Shown here: one piece after another, positions 1-6,312 of the stretch
Layout of the letters: the number at the start of each line of letters is the position of its first letter
Numbering within the stretch: position 1 is the stretch's first letter
Assembly (NCBI GenBank): GCA_964481775.1
Contig: CAYZUX010000196.1
Span: forward strand, 1 to 11,193
Length of the DNA: 11,193 nt
Reading direction: 5' to 3'
Origin: OLB16 sp964481775
Lineage (GTDB): Bacteria > Hinthialibacterota > Hinthialibacteria > OLB16
Notes under the pieces: model-generated
What the model was told of the DNA's origin: nothing
Databases searched by the model: none
The model's input: the letters and a program-made list of their open reading frames with translations, nothing else
Position numbers and translations under genes: made by a program

Positions 1-20
1 ACCAACTGAGCTACTCCTGC
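1..20 (-). tRNA. tRNA, 5' end only (cut by window edge)
   Basis: Read on the minus strand from position 20 downward, the sequence is GCAGGAG-TA-GCTC-AGTTGGT. It fits the first 20 nt of a tRNA: a 7-nt acceptor arm, U8 and A9, D-stem GCTC and D-loop AGTTGGT (the A-box consensus). The anticodon lies outside the window, so the amino acid cannot be assigned. A promoter with a perfect TTGACA box sits immediately upstream, which supports a real gene rather than a chance match. Confidence 0.85.
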
Positions 21-40
21 TCAGGTCCAAACTAGCGGTG

Positions 41-68
41 ATATTATCGCAGCGGTCTTTTCTGTCAA
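41..68 (-). promoter_or_regulatory. sigma70-like promoter of the tRNA
   Basis: On the minus strand, TTGACA (rc of 63-68) is followed after 16 bp by TAATAT (rc of 41-46); an overlapping GATAAT occurs at 43-48. Transcription would begin near position 34, about 14 nt before the mature tRNA 5' end. The -35 box contains the TGA stop codon (65-67) of the upstream gene, so promoter and gene end are packed together. Assignment rests on consensus match and position only. Confidence 0.6.
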
Positions 69-505
69 GGATTTTGAAGTTGGGGGGGACGGACATGCAA
101 ACCGGCACGGGGATCCTCCGCAACTTCTTTTTTCTTCTTCGTGCTGACCGGTTCGAAGCTGAAAGTGGCATATTCAGGTTCGATCAGGGGGTCATAGCCG
201 GGAATCATAAAGGTTGCGGTCTCGAACAGCCCTACCGCAGTCCTTTCAACACATTTTACAGTCCCCACGGTGAGCCCGATAAACAGGTCTTCGAAGGGAG
301 TCCGGTCGCCGAATAGGGTCTGGGAAAAGGTCTTATAAGGTATTTCCAACCAGCCGGTAGTGGCATTGGTCAAGCCGCGCCGGAGCTTGTCACGGCTCTG
401 GTAGATCTGTCCCTGCTGACCATTGACAGCGGGTTGCTGGGAGACCTGCCCATAACAAACCGGAGCAGCCATAAAAATCACCAGAACAAGTGGTAGACAC
501 TTCAT
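65..505 (-). CDS. exported protein, TIGR04073-like (exosortase system-associated)
   Basis: A 146-residue protein. The N-terminus is a signal peptide: Lys2, a hydrophobic run at about residues 4-16, and a likely cut after Tyr-Gly at 18-19, so it is probably periplasmic or outer-membrane associated. No lipobox is present. The core (about residues 37-115) has the pattern of the TIGR04073 family: DKLRRGLTNATTGWLEIP, then a Gly-rich hydrophobic stretch around LFIGLTVGTVKCVERT, then a short segment ending MIPGYDPLIEPEY. That family is named for its occurrence in genomes with exosortase/PEP-CTERM sorting; its molecular role is unknown. The C-terminal 30 residues are Lys-rich and variable. I chose the ATG at 503-505; a TTG lies one codon upstream. 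There is no Shine-Dalgarno sequence before it, consistent with the very short leader predicted from the promoter at 523-551. No exosortase or sorting signal is in this window. Confidence 0.72.
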   Translation of the reverse strand: MKCLPLVLVIFMAAPVCYGQVSQQPAVNGQQGQIYQSRDKLRRGLTNATTGWLEIPYKTFSQTLFGDRTPFEDLFIGLTVGTVKCVERTAVGLFETATFMIPGYDPLIEPEYATFSFEPVSTKKKKEVAEDPRAGLHVRPPQLQNP

Positions 506-522
506 CAAATAGGAGTTATCGG

Positions 523-551
523 CTTATACATCAAACACTTAAGGGTGTCCG
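523..551 (-). promoter_or_regulatory. candidate promoter of the TIGR04073-like gene
   Basis: On the minus strand, CGGACA (rc of 546-551, 4/6 to the -35 consensus) and TATAAG (rc of 523-528, 5/6 to the -10 consensus) are separated by exactly 17 bp. Transcription would start near 516, giving a leader of only about 11 nt before the ATG at 505. That fits the absence of a ribosome-binding site there. Confidence 0.4.
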
Positions 552-558
552 TCCTTAA
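539..558. repeat. inverted repeat over the -35 region, possible operator
   Basis: A perfect 6-bp inverted repeat, TTAAGG (539-544) and CCTTAA (553-558), has an 8-nt centre. It completely covers the predicted -35 box (546-551) of the minus-strand gene. A short dyad this size can arise by chance, so an operator role is only suggested by its position. Confidence 0.25.
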
Positions 559-601
559 TCTGCCGACTTCTGGACAAGCATTTACTCACCGAAGTTCAAC
601 G

Positions 602-630
602 TTCAGATGAGAGCAGGTCAGCCCGATAAT
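602..630 (+). promoter_or_regulatory. candidate promoter of the TPR/HEAT gene
   Basis: TTCAGA (602-607, 4/6 to consensus) and GATAAT (625-630, 5/6) are spaced by 17 bp. Transcription would start near 637 and leave a leader of about 90 nt before the TTG start. That leader contains a GC-rich stem (GGCGGG 654-659 with CCCGCC 674-679) and the hairpin at 704-729. Confidence 0.35.
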
Positions 631-703
631 CTCTTCTGTCAGCATTGGGATGCGGCGGGTTGCGTTTCAAGTCCCCGCCACTCTGAAAGGGCACCAAGCA
701 TAT

Positions 704-729
704 AAGTCGAAGAGGGGGCTCGGCGACTT
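704..729 (+). promoter_or_regulatory. hairpin enclosing the ribosome-binding site of the TPR/HEAT gene
   Basis: AAGTCG (704-709) pairs perfectly with CGACTT (724-729). Inside, GAG (712-714) can pair with CTC (719-721) around a GGGG loop. The enclosed segment holds the only purine-rich candidate Shine-Dalgarno sequence (AGAGGGGG, 711-718), and the 3' arm reaches the first base of the TTG start at 729-731. If folded in mRNA it would mask initiation at that start. Confidence 0.35.
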
Positions 730-2144
730 TGCTCGCAGGATCCACACGATTCGTCATGGCCAAACAGCAGAGGGAGATTTCCGGGGTCGAAACCACCACT
801 GCCCCGCAATCATCACGGTGGTCACCCGGAAAGCAGAGCGTGGTCTTTCTCGTCCGATCGGATGTCAAGAAAGAACTCGAAAGGGGCAAACACAAGTTCG
901 AGAATGGGGATTTTGAGGGAGCGAAAATTTCCTATGAATCCGCTCTTGATCTCGATCCCTCCTGCGCAATTGCCTATTTCTATCTGGGATTCACCTACCA
1001 TGAAATGGGCTGCCACGAAATGGCCAAGGAATATTACTTGCAAGCCATCGATATCGAGAAGAAACAGTCCCTTTTCCTGGAACATCTGGCACGTCTTCAT
1101 TTTGAACTCGAAGAGTACTCGGTCTGTCTGGTACGTTTTCAGGAAGCCCAGGCTGCGGGCCCCTTACAACCGATCAGTTACGGCCTGATGGGAAGAGCTC
1201 ATTATGAATTGGACCGCTTCGCGGAGGCCATCGATTGCCTGGAGAAGATGCTGGCCCTCGAAGACGACCCGCGTCTGCGCAGGATAGCGGCATACTACCT
1301 TGTGCTGGCCCACCTAAAAGATGGTTCCATGGTGCCTGCACGCAAGCGTACCATGATGATTCTCGCGGACCCTGATTGCGATAGGGTCATTCTTTCCAGC
1401 CTTGCAGACAGGTTCCAGGCCTCGGGGTGTCTTTCCCTGGCCCTGGCTCTCCTGGAAAAGATGCCTTCGGGAGGTAGAGATGAGTCCGAGCGGATCGAAG
1501 AAGTCCAGTCTCTCATCACCAAGGTAGAGTCCCATATTTCCAAGCTGTTTGTCAGTGATGAAGAAAAGGTACTTCATCATCTGCATTTTCTATCGCAGTA
1601 TGGGACTGACAGGATACACCGTGTCTTGATGACCCTATTGGAGATCCCTTCTTCTTTAATACGCGAAGCGGTGATTTCCTATTGCCGGAAATTCGGTTAT
1701 GAAGCAAGTCAGGAGACTCTCGCTGAATTCCTCTCTGGTCCCCCGCTGCTGCGAGAGGCGGCCCTGCTTTACCTGGCCGACACCTTCGATCCCAGTTACA
1801 CCAGCCTGCTCTTGTCTCACCTGCAAAATCCCTCCAAGGAAACCCAGGTGGCAATTGCCCGTTATCTCGAACGCTGCGGACGTTTGGAACATGTTCCCCT
1901 GCTCGAGGGACAGATGGAACAGGCAGTGGGAGCTGGTCTTCGCAGGCAGATCCAGCGGGCAATCAACCAGATCAAACGCCGTCATACCGAACAGACTGAC
2001 AAGCTGTTTCACAACGAAACACCCGCCCCCAGGAAGGTTCAGCAGATGGATAGGAAACACCCCTGGAGATGGCTCCAGGGGACACTCATTGCCCTTGTGG
2101 GGTGTTATCTGGCGGTGAAATTGGTGTTGTTCCTGGCGGGTTGA
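729..2144 (+). CDS. TPR and HEAT-like repeat protein with C-terminal membrane anchor
   Basis: Up to 471 residues. Residues 1-45 are polar and unassigned. About residues 46-215 form four or five tetratricopeptide repeats; the clearest is 46-79 (KFENGDFEGAKISYESAL, then LDP), followed by units near 80-113, 114-147 and 148-181. The middle and C-terminal part (about 270-420) is made of paired helices resembling HEAT repeats. After a basic linker, residues 448-471 (WLQGTLIALVGCYLAVKLVL and four more) form one membrane helix ending at the C-terminus. No signal peptide is seen, so the repeats should face the cytoplasm with a tail anchor in the inner membrane. Such repeats bind proteins; no partner or enzymatic function can be read from the sequence. 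Start choice is uncertain: TTG at 729 has AGAGGGGG 10 nt upstream, while ATG at 756 (residue 10) lacks any ribosome-binding site. The downstream glycosidase begins 141 bp later and could be co-transcribed. Confidence 0.8.
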   Translation: MLAGSTRFVMAKQQREISGVETTTAPQSSRWSPGKQSVVFLVRSDVKKELERGKHKFENGDFEGAKISYESALDLDPSCAIAYFYLGFTYHEMGCHEMAKEYYLQAIDIEKKQSLFLEHLARLHFELEEYSVCLVRFQEAQAAGPLQPISYGLMGRAHYELDRFAEAIDCLEKMLALEDDPRLRRIAAYYLVLAHLKDGSMVPARKRTMMILADPDCDRVILSSLADRFQASGCLSLALALLEKMPSGGRDESERIEEVQSLITKVESHISKLFVSDEEKVLHHLHFLSQYGTDRIHRVLMTLLEIPSSLIREAVISYCRKFGYEASQETLAEFLSGPPLLREAALLYLADTFDPSYTSLLLSHLQNPSKETQVAIARYLERCGRLEHVPLLEGQMEQAVGAGLRRQIQRAINQIKRRHTEQTDKLFHNETPAPRKVQQMDRKHPWRWLQGTLIALVGCYLAVKLVLFLAG

Positions 2145-2274
2145 TCCTTTCTTCGGAATTCGACCTTTTGGTTGCCTTGGTTTGCTGAAATGTGGACTCC
2201 AATCAGCTCCTTCCTTGCGGTCGAGGGTTGGGGTGGGGATGATTGTTGGATGGATGGATTCAATTTCTCTATCC

Positions 2275-2279
2275 GGAGG
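2275..2279 (+). promoter_or_regulatory. ribosome-binding site fixing a GTG start
   Basis: GGAGG at 2275-2279 lies 6 nt before GTG at 2286-2288. This selects GTG over in-frame upstream starts (from 2172) and makes the protein begin directly with a signal peptide. Confidence 0.8.
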
Positions 2280-2285
2280 TGTCCA

Positions 2286-4418
2286 GTGTGGTTCCAGTCC
2301 TTGTTTTTTATCCCCTTCCTATTTCTGATTGTAAAACTGAACATCCCAATCACCTGCCAGGCACAAAAACCAATAGGGTGCAATGAAATGGTTGAAATCC
2401 ATCTGCCGGTTCCCAGGGGGTGGGAGAAACCCTTTGATAGCGAGGACATCCGTGTCGATGCGGAGATCAAGGGTCCTGGGAGTCAATCCTGGAAAGTCCC
2501 CTGTTACTACCATGCAGAAAATGACTGGCGTCTGCGTTTCGCTGCACCCATTCCGGGGCAGTATACCTTCAATGTTTCCGCGACTTTGCAGGGGACGACT
2601 GCCAAAGAGGTCTCATCCGGAACCTTCGAGTTGAGAGAGTCGGAGACACACAGCCAGATCGGAATACATCCGGACAATCCGTTCTACTTCGCCACACGTG
2701 AAGGAAAAGTTTTCTACCCGGTCGGGGAGAATCTGGCATGGGTGCATTCCTCTGAGGATATGGGAGTTTATCTCCAGAAGCTCGGCTCGAATGGAGCCAA
2801 CTGGATCCGTTTGTGGATGTGCAACTGGGGACTCACGGATCTGGAGTGGACCGACAAACATTTCCCTGCATACCAGGGCCTGCGGGGGTACAGCCTGGAG
2901 AATGCCGCACGGATCGATAACATCTTCGCCAAGGCTGCAGAACAGGGAATCCGCATCCAGTTGGTCATCAACCATCATGGACAATATGCCACGGAAGTGA
3001 ATCCGAACTGGGCAGACAACCCTTTCAATGTAGACAACGGGGGGTTTTTGAAAGATCCCAAGGAGTTCTTCACCCACCCCGAAATGAAACGGCGTTACAA
3101 AGACCGGCTCCGTTACCTGGTGGCACGCTGGGGCTGGTCGCCAACCCTGTTTGGGTGGGAACTGTGGAACGAGGTCAACAACACCGACGCCTTACGCAAG
3201 GGGAATCCAGAGGAGAGACAGGCGGTGCTGGATTGGCATGTGGAGATGGCCCGTTACCTTCGTGAGCTCGATCCCTATGACCATCTTATCACCACCAGTG
3301 GTTGCGCGATCAGGAAGGATTCCTGGGAGGATGACACCTGGGGGTTGCCGGAATTCGATTACAACCAGGCACATGATTATGTGCCCAATCTGATCGACCG
3401 CATCCGTAGCCTGGCTGTTGACATGCGGCGCTTCAAGAAACCCTTCTTCCATGGCGAAATCGGGATCAGCGAAGTCAACTGGCCGAATCCGGAAGAGGCC
3501 ATCCCGCTCCATGACATGCTGTGGGCCTCGGTTGTGTCTCCGGTTGCGGGAACAGCAATGACATGGTACTGGGATATCAATGTCAATCAACACAACGCCT
3601 ATGCCCATTTTTCCCCAGTCCGAAAGGTAGTGGACAGCATTGATTGGGCTTCCGAAGCGTTCGAACCATGTACATTCTTCTGGAGATCCACCGGCGAAGC
3701 GGGAGTCGATCTTGTACTCACACCGGGTATGGGCTGGGCCAAATCCGTGGCTGAAACAATCTCAGTGGATCCTTGCCTTGGTGCTCCGTCGATGGGTGGC
3801 CTGTCACACTACCTTCAGGGTCTTGGAAAACCGGAAATGCGGGTCGTTCCCCGTTTCTCCGTGGTGTGCAGCCATCCCATCCGGGCAATCCTGAACCTGA
3901 ACGGAGCCAGCAAGGGTGGCGGGAGTGTTCTGGTCAGTGTCGATGGGAAGAAAACAGCGGAGGCCGTTTTTCCGCCCGGGGAAAACAATGAGAAGGGGGA
4001 GAAAACCGGGCTCCCGCTCTCCTATTCTTTTACTATCCCCCAAGGACATCACGAGGTGGTGCTCGAAAACAATGGAGAGGATTGGGTGGATCTCAAGTCG
4101 CTTGTCCTGGAGGGCTATTCAGACAGGGGGCTGGTCATGGGGATGAAAGGAAAGAACCAGATTCTGGTCTGGGTCCGTGACCGCAAATACAACGGACCGC
4201 TTTCCAGTCCCCCCACAAGCGAGGAAATCCTTCAGGAAATCAAGGTATGGATCCCGGATATCCAACCTGGATCTTTCCTCCTCACCCGCTGGGACACCAG
4301 GACAGGAGCTACCCAGGACCTGGGGGAAATCACAGCCACCCAAAAGGAGCTTTCATTCACCGCCAAGAAGATCGTGAAAGACACTTTCTTTCAGGTTGTT
4401 CGTAAGAACAAGACGTGA
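2286..4418 (+). CDS. secreted glycoside hydrolase, clan GH-A fold with DUF5060-like N-terminal domain
   Basis: A 710-residue exported enzyme. Residues 1-26 are a signal peptide with a very hydrophobic core (FFIPFLFLIV) and probable cleavage after CQA. Residues of about 28-118 form a beta-sandwich resembling DUF5060, found before catalytic domains of several glycosidases. The catalytic (beta/alpha)8 barrel spans about 120-470: GWELWNEVN carries the likely acid/base Glu296, with the Asn-Glu pair typical of clan GH-A, and FFHGEIGIS carries the likely nucleophile Glu391. Other barrel signatures are INHHGQY and MTWYWD. About 510-620 looks like a carbohydrate-binding-like beta domain. The last 90 residues (VWVRDRKYNG, then DTRTG) resemble the C-terminal beta domain seen behind DUF4038/DUF5060 glycosidases. 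Exact family and substrate cannot be fixed by eye; a plant or algal polysaccharide is plausible. The start is set by the GGAGG site at 2275-2279. The gene ends 5 bp from the stop of the convergent lipoprotein gene. Confidence 0.85.
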   Translation: MWFQSLFFIPFLFLIVKLNIPITCQAQKPIGCNEMVEIHLPVPRGWEKPFDSEDIRVDAEIKGPGSQSWKVPCYYHAENDWRLRFAAPIPGQYTFNVSATLQGTTAKEVSSGTFELRESETHSQIGIHPDNPFYFATREGKVFYPVGENLAWVHSSEDMGVYLQKLGSNGANWIRLWMCNWGLTDLEWTDKHFPAYQGLRGYSLENAARIDNIFAKAAEQGIRIQLVINHHGQYATEVNPNWADNPFNVDNGGFLKDPKEFFTHPEMKRRYKDRLRYLVARWGWSPTLFGWELWNEVNNTDALRKGNPEERQAVLDWHVEMARYLRELDPYDHLITTSGCAIRKDSWEDDTWGLPEFDYNQAHDYVPNLIDRIRSLAVDMRRFKKPFFHGEIGISEVNWPNPEEAIPLHDMLWASVVSPVAGTAMTWYWDINVNQHNAYAHFSPVRKVVDSIDWASEAFEPCTFFWRSTGEAGVDLVLTPGMGWAKSVAETISVDPCLGAPSMGGLSHYLQGLGKPEMRVVPRFSVVCSHPIRAILNLNGASKGGGSVLVSVDGKKTAEAVFPPGENNEKGEKTGLPLSYSFTIPQGHHEVVLENNGEDWVDLKSLVLEGYSDRGLVMGMKGKNQILVWVRDRKYNGPLSSPPTSEEILQEIKVWIPDIQPGSFLLTRWDTRTGATQDLGEITATQKELSFTAKKIVKDTFFQVVRKNKT

Positions 4419-4423
4419 TTGGC

Positions 4424-5287
4424 TCAACCCCTCCCCTTGCGTTCCACTTGTAGAGCGATTGCCTCGCGGACCAGTTCATGGGAATCCTCCGCAAGGAGAC
4501 CTTGGATCTCAGCATCGCTGAAACCCCGTGTGTGCCCAACGACTTCAGCAATGTAAAGCCTGAGCCACCAGTGAGGGCTTTTCGCGGATTCGATCAGGAC
4601 CTCTCTGACACCCGGTGCAATCGAACGGCGCTTTTCAGCCTGGTCGAAGAAGAGGTTCAGATGATCACCACCGATCAGCTCTTTCCTTGCCAAAAGAACT
4701 CCCCTCTCGGATGCGTCCTCGGTATAAACAGAGGCCATCAGGTCCAATGCCGCTGACGGTGAAGACTGATAAAGCATCTTCACCAGCTTCAACGGTGGAT
4801 TCTCTTTTCTTTTCGATAAGAAACCCTGCAGGAATGCAAAGTCCGCCATTCCAGAAGCAGACTTGGATACAAGGAAAGGCAGGATGACCGAACGGACCGG
4901 TTCATCCATGGATGGATCTCCACTCTCGAGACAGGGAAGAGCACTTTGCAGCATCTCATCCTTCGAGAGAGAAAGCGATTCATACAACTTGAGCACGAAC
5001 TGCCACCGGTTTTCCTGAGTCGAGGAGGCCACAAACACAAGGGATTGCCGGATACCATCGATACGGTTGGCGCGAACCTTCTGATCAAGGACCTGGATCC
5101 CTGCACTGGTATCGCTTGCGCCGATCCGGCAAGCCTCCCTGTATAGAGCCTGAAAATCACGATCCGGTTCAAAGCATGGAGGTGCAGGAGGCAGTGGGGG
5201 AGGTTCTGAAGATCCACATCCACCCAACAGAGCAGCGATGAAAAGGAGCAGCGGCAGAAGGAAAGGCGCAGGCAATTCAATTTTCAT
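4424..5287 (-). CDS. lipoprotein with HEAT-like C-terminus, function unknown
   Basis: A 287-residue lipoprotein. The N-terminus has a short signal sequence (hydrophobic residues 9-21) and a lipobox LLGGC with the lipidated Cys at 24. A Pro-rich linker (EPPPLPPAPP) follows, likely a spacer from the membrane. The rest is helical. The last 65 residues or so (SPHWWLRLYIAEVVGHTR, then HELVREAIALQ) have the paired-helix look of HEAT repeats, suggesting a protein-binding scaffold. No catalytic motif is visible and I do not recognise a named family. Its start lies 4 bp after the stop of the HDOD gene. The best ribosome-binding site (AGGG) lies inside the last codons of that gene, so the two are probably translationally coupled. 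The start ATG is at 5285-5287. Confidence 0.75.
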   Translation of the reverse strand: MKIELPAPFLLPLLLFIAALLGGCGSSEPPPLPPAPPCFEPDRDFQALYREACRIGASDTSAGIQVLDQKVRANRIDGIRQSLVFVASSTQENRWQFVLKLYESLSLSKDEMLQSALPCLESGDPSMDEPVRSVILPFLVSKSASGMADFAFLQGFLSKRKENPPLKLVKMLYQSSPSAALDLMASVYTEDASERGVLLARKELIGGDHLNLFFDQAEKRRSIAPGVREVLIESAKSPHWWLRLYIAEVVGHTRGFSDAEIQGLLAEDSHELVREAIALQVERKGRG

Positions 5288-5291
5288 GAAA

Positions 5292-6119
5292 TCACCCTGT
5301 CAAACGCTGAGCAATATCTTGTAGATCCTGAGGATTCAGATTCAAGTTTCCAAGGAGCGATCCAACAGGTTGGATGGCTGGATTTCCGGAGTCTCCGACC
5401 TTGAGCAATTTCATCAGGTTGTTGGTCACAGCGACCAGGGCAATCGTGGGACCAAAAGGTTGATCCAGGGCATCCACGGCATGGTGATGCCAGGTAGCGA
5501 CTGCCTGAATCACAGGGGGTAAACCCCATTCCTGGGCAAGCCAGCCGCCCACCTGCGAATGAGTCCAACCAAGTTGTTCCGCCTCGAGTCCCTCCAGGTC
5601 CTGTCCCGAAGATTTAGCGGCAAGAAGCGTCTCCGCGTAAGTTTCACGGTCAAATGCCAGGAGGAGGAACTTGCCGATATCGTGCAGAAGAGCGGCGGCA
5701 TAGACCTCATCTGCATCCACCACCTTGGATCTCCGTGCCAATGCCTGGGCTGCTTCCGCTCCCACAAGGCTGTGAAGTTCGAAGGCATCGAGATTGAAAT
5801 GTGCCTTGGAAGCCAGGGGTTTCAGACTTGACCAAACCCCATCACCCAGGCAGATCTGCGCCACTTGATTTCTTCCCAGTAAGGCTACGGCACGGTTGAT
5901 CGAGGTGACCTCGACACGAACACCCATAGCCGATGAATTGGCAAGTTTGAGCAGGCGTGCCGTCAGCCCGGCATCCTGACCTACCAGGTGAGCAACCTCA
6001 TCAGTCGTGGTGGAATCATCCCGGATACACCGCAAGAGCTCGGCTAAGACCGTGGGAACAGACGGCAGTGACCCAAGATCGAGCAAGCGGCTTTTGAATC
6101 TCTCGAAATCTTTACCCAT
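5292..6119 (-). CDS. HDOD domain protein, probable signalling/regulatory protein
   Basis: A 275-residue soluble protein consisting essentially of one HDOD domain (about residues 10-215). The opening LGSLPSVPTVLAELL and the following LLKLANSSAMG and INRAVALLG are hallmark segments of this family. His-Asp dyad residues are retained: H116, the HDIGK motif at 146-150, H187 in WTHSQVGG, and a WHHH cluster at 210-213. HDOD proteins are usually regulators in stress, motility or cell-cycle signalling, and most have no demonstrated phosphohydrolase activity. Keeping the H/HD/H/HH pattern leaves a metal-dependent activity possible but unproven. There is no attached receiver, EAL or GGDEF domain, so the input is not visible. 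The ATG at 6117-6119 has no good Shine-Dalgarno sequence. It is the first gene of an operon with the HEAT-like lipoprotein. Confidence 0.9.
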   Translation of the reverse strand: MGKDFERFKSRLLDLGSLPSVPTVLAELLRCIRDDSTTTDEVAHLVGQDAGLTARLLKLANSSAMGVRVEVTSINRAVALLGRNQVAQICLGDGVWSSLKPLASKAHFNLDAFELHSLVGAEAAQALARRSKVVDADEVYAAALLHDIGKFLLLAFDRETYAETLLAAKSSGQDLEGLEAEQLGWTHSQVGGWLAQEWGLPPVIQAVATWHHHAVDALDQPFGPTIALVAVTNNLMKLLKVGDSGNPAIQPVGSLLGNLNLNPQDLQDIAQRLTG

Positions 6120-6211
6120 GAGGTGTTTGATATAAACCTGAATTACACGATTGCTTTCTACCTGCGCGAGGGGATTCTACCACTCTCATATTTTGCCGGA
6201 ACCCACAAACA

Positions 6212-6255
6212 GAACCCCCCCCGCCCGAAAGATCGACTTCTGGGCGAGGGGGTTC
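6212..6255 (-). terminator. intrinsic terminator of ppdK
   Basis: GAACCCCC (6212-6219) pairs with GGGGGTTC (6248-6255). After a small internal loop, CGCCC (6222-6226) pairs with GGGCG (6242-6246), and GAA/TTC at the loop base can extend the stem. In the minus direction the hairpin is followed by TCTGTTTGTG, a moderate U-rich tail. It lies about 57 nt after the ppdK stop codon and isolates ppdK from the HDOD operon. Confidence 0.75.
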
Positions 6256-6312
6256 ATATTCCTACTTCCCTTCCCTTCATTCATCAGGAAAGGAACTCAC
6301 GGTCATCGACCG

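Noticed and set aside
596..895. A 99-codon minus-strand open frame over the TPR/HEAT leader.
   Set aside because: It overlaps the promoter region and the start of a well-supported plus-strand gene and has no recognisable features.
2172..2285. A 38-codon N-terminal extension of the glycoside hydrolase.
   Set aside because: The GGAGG at 2275-2279 and the signal peptide beginning right after GTG 2286 show that translation starts at 2286; the extension would bury the signal peptide.
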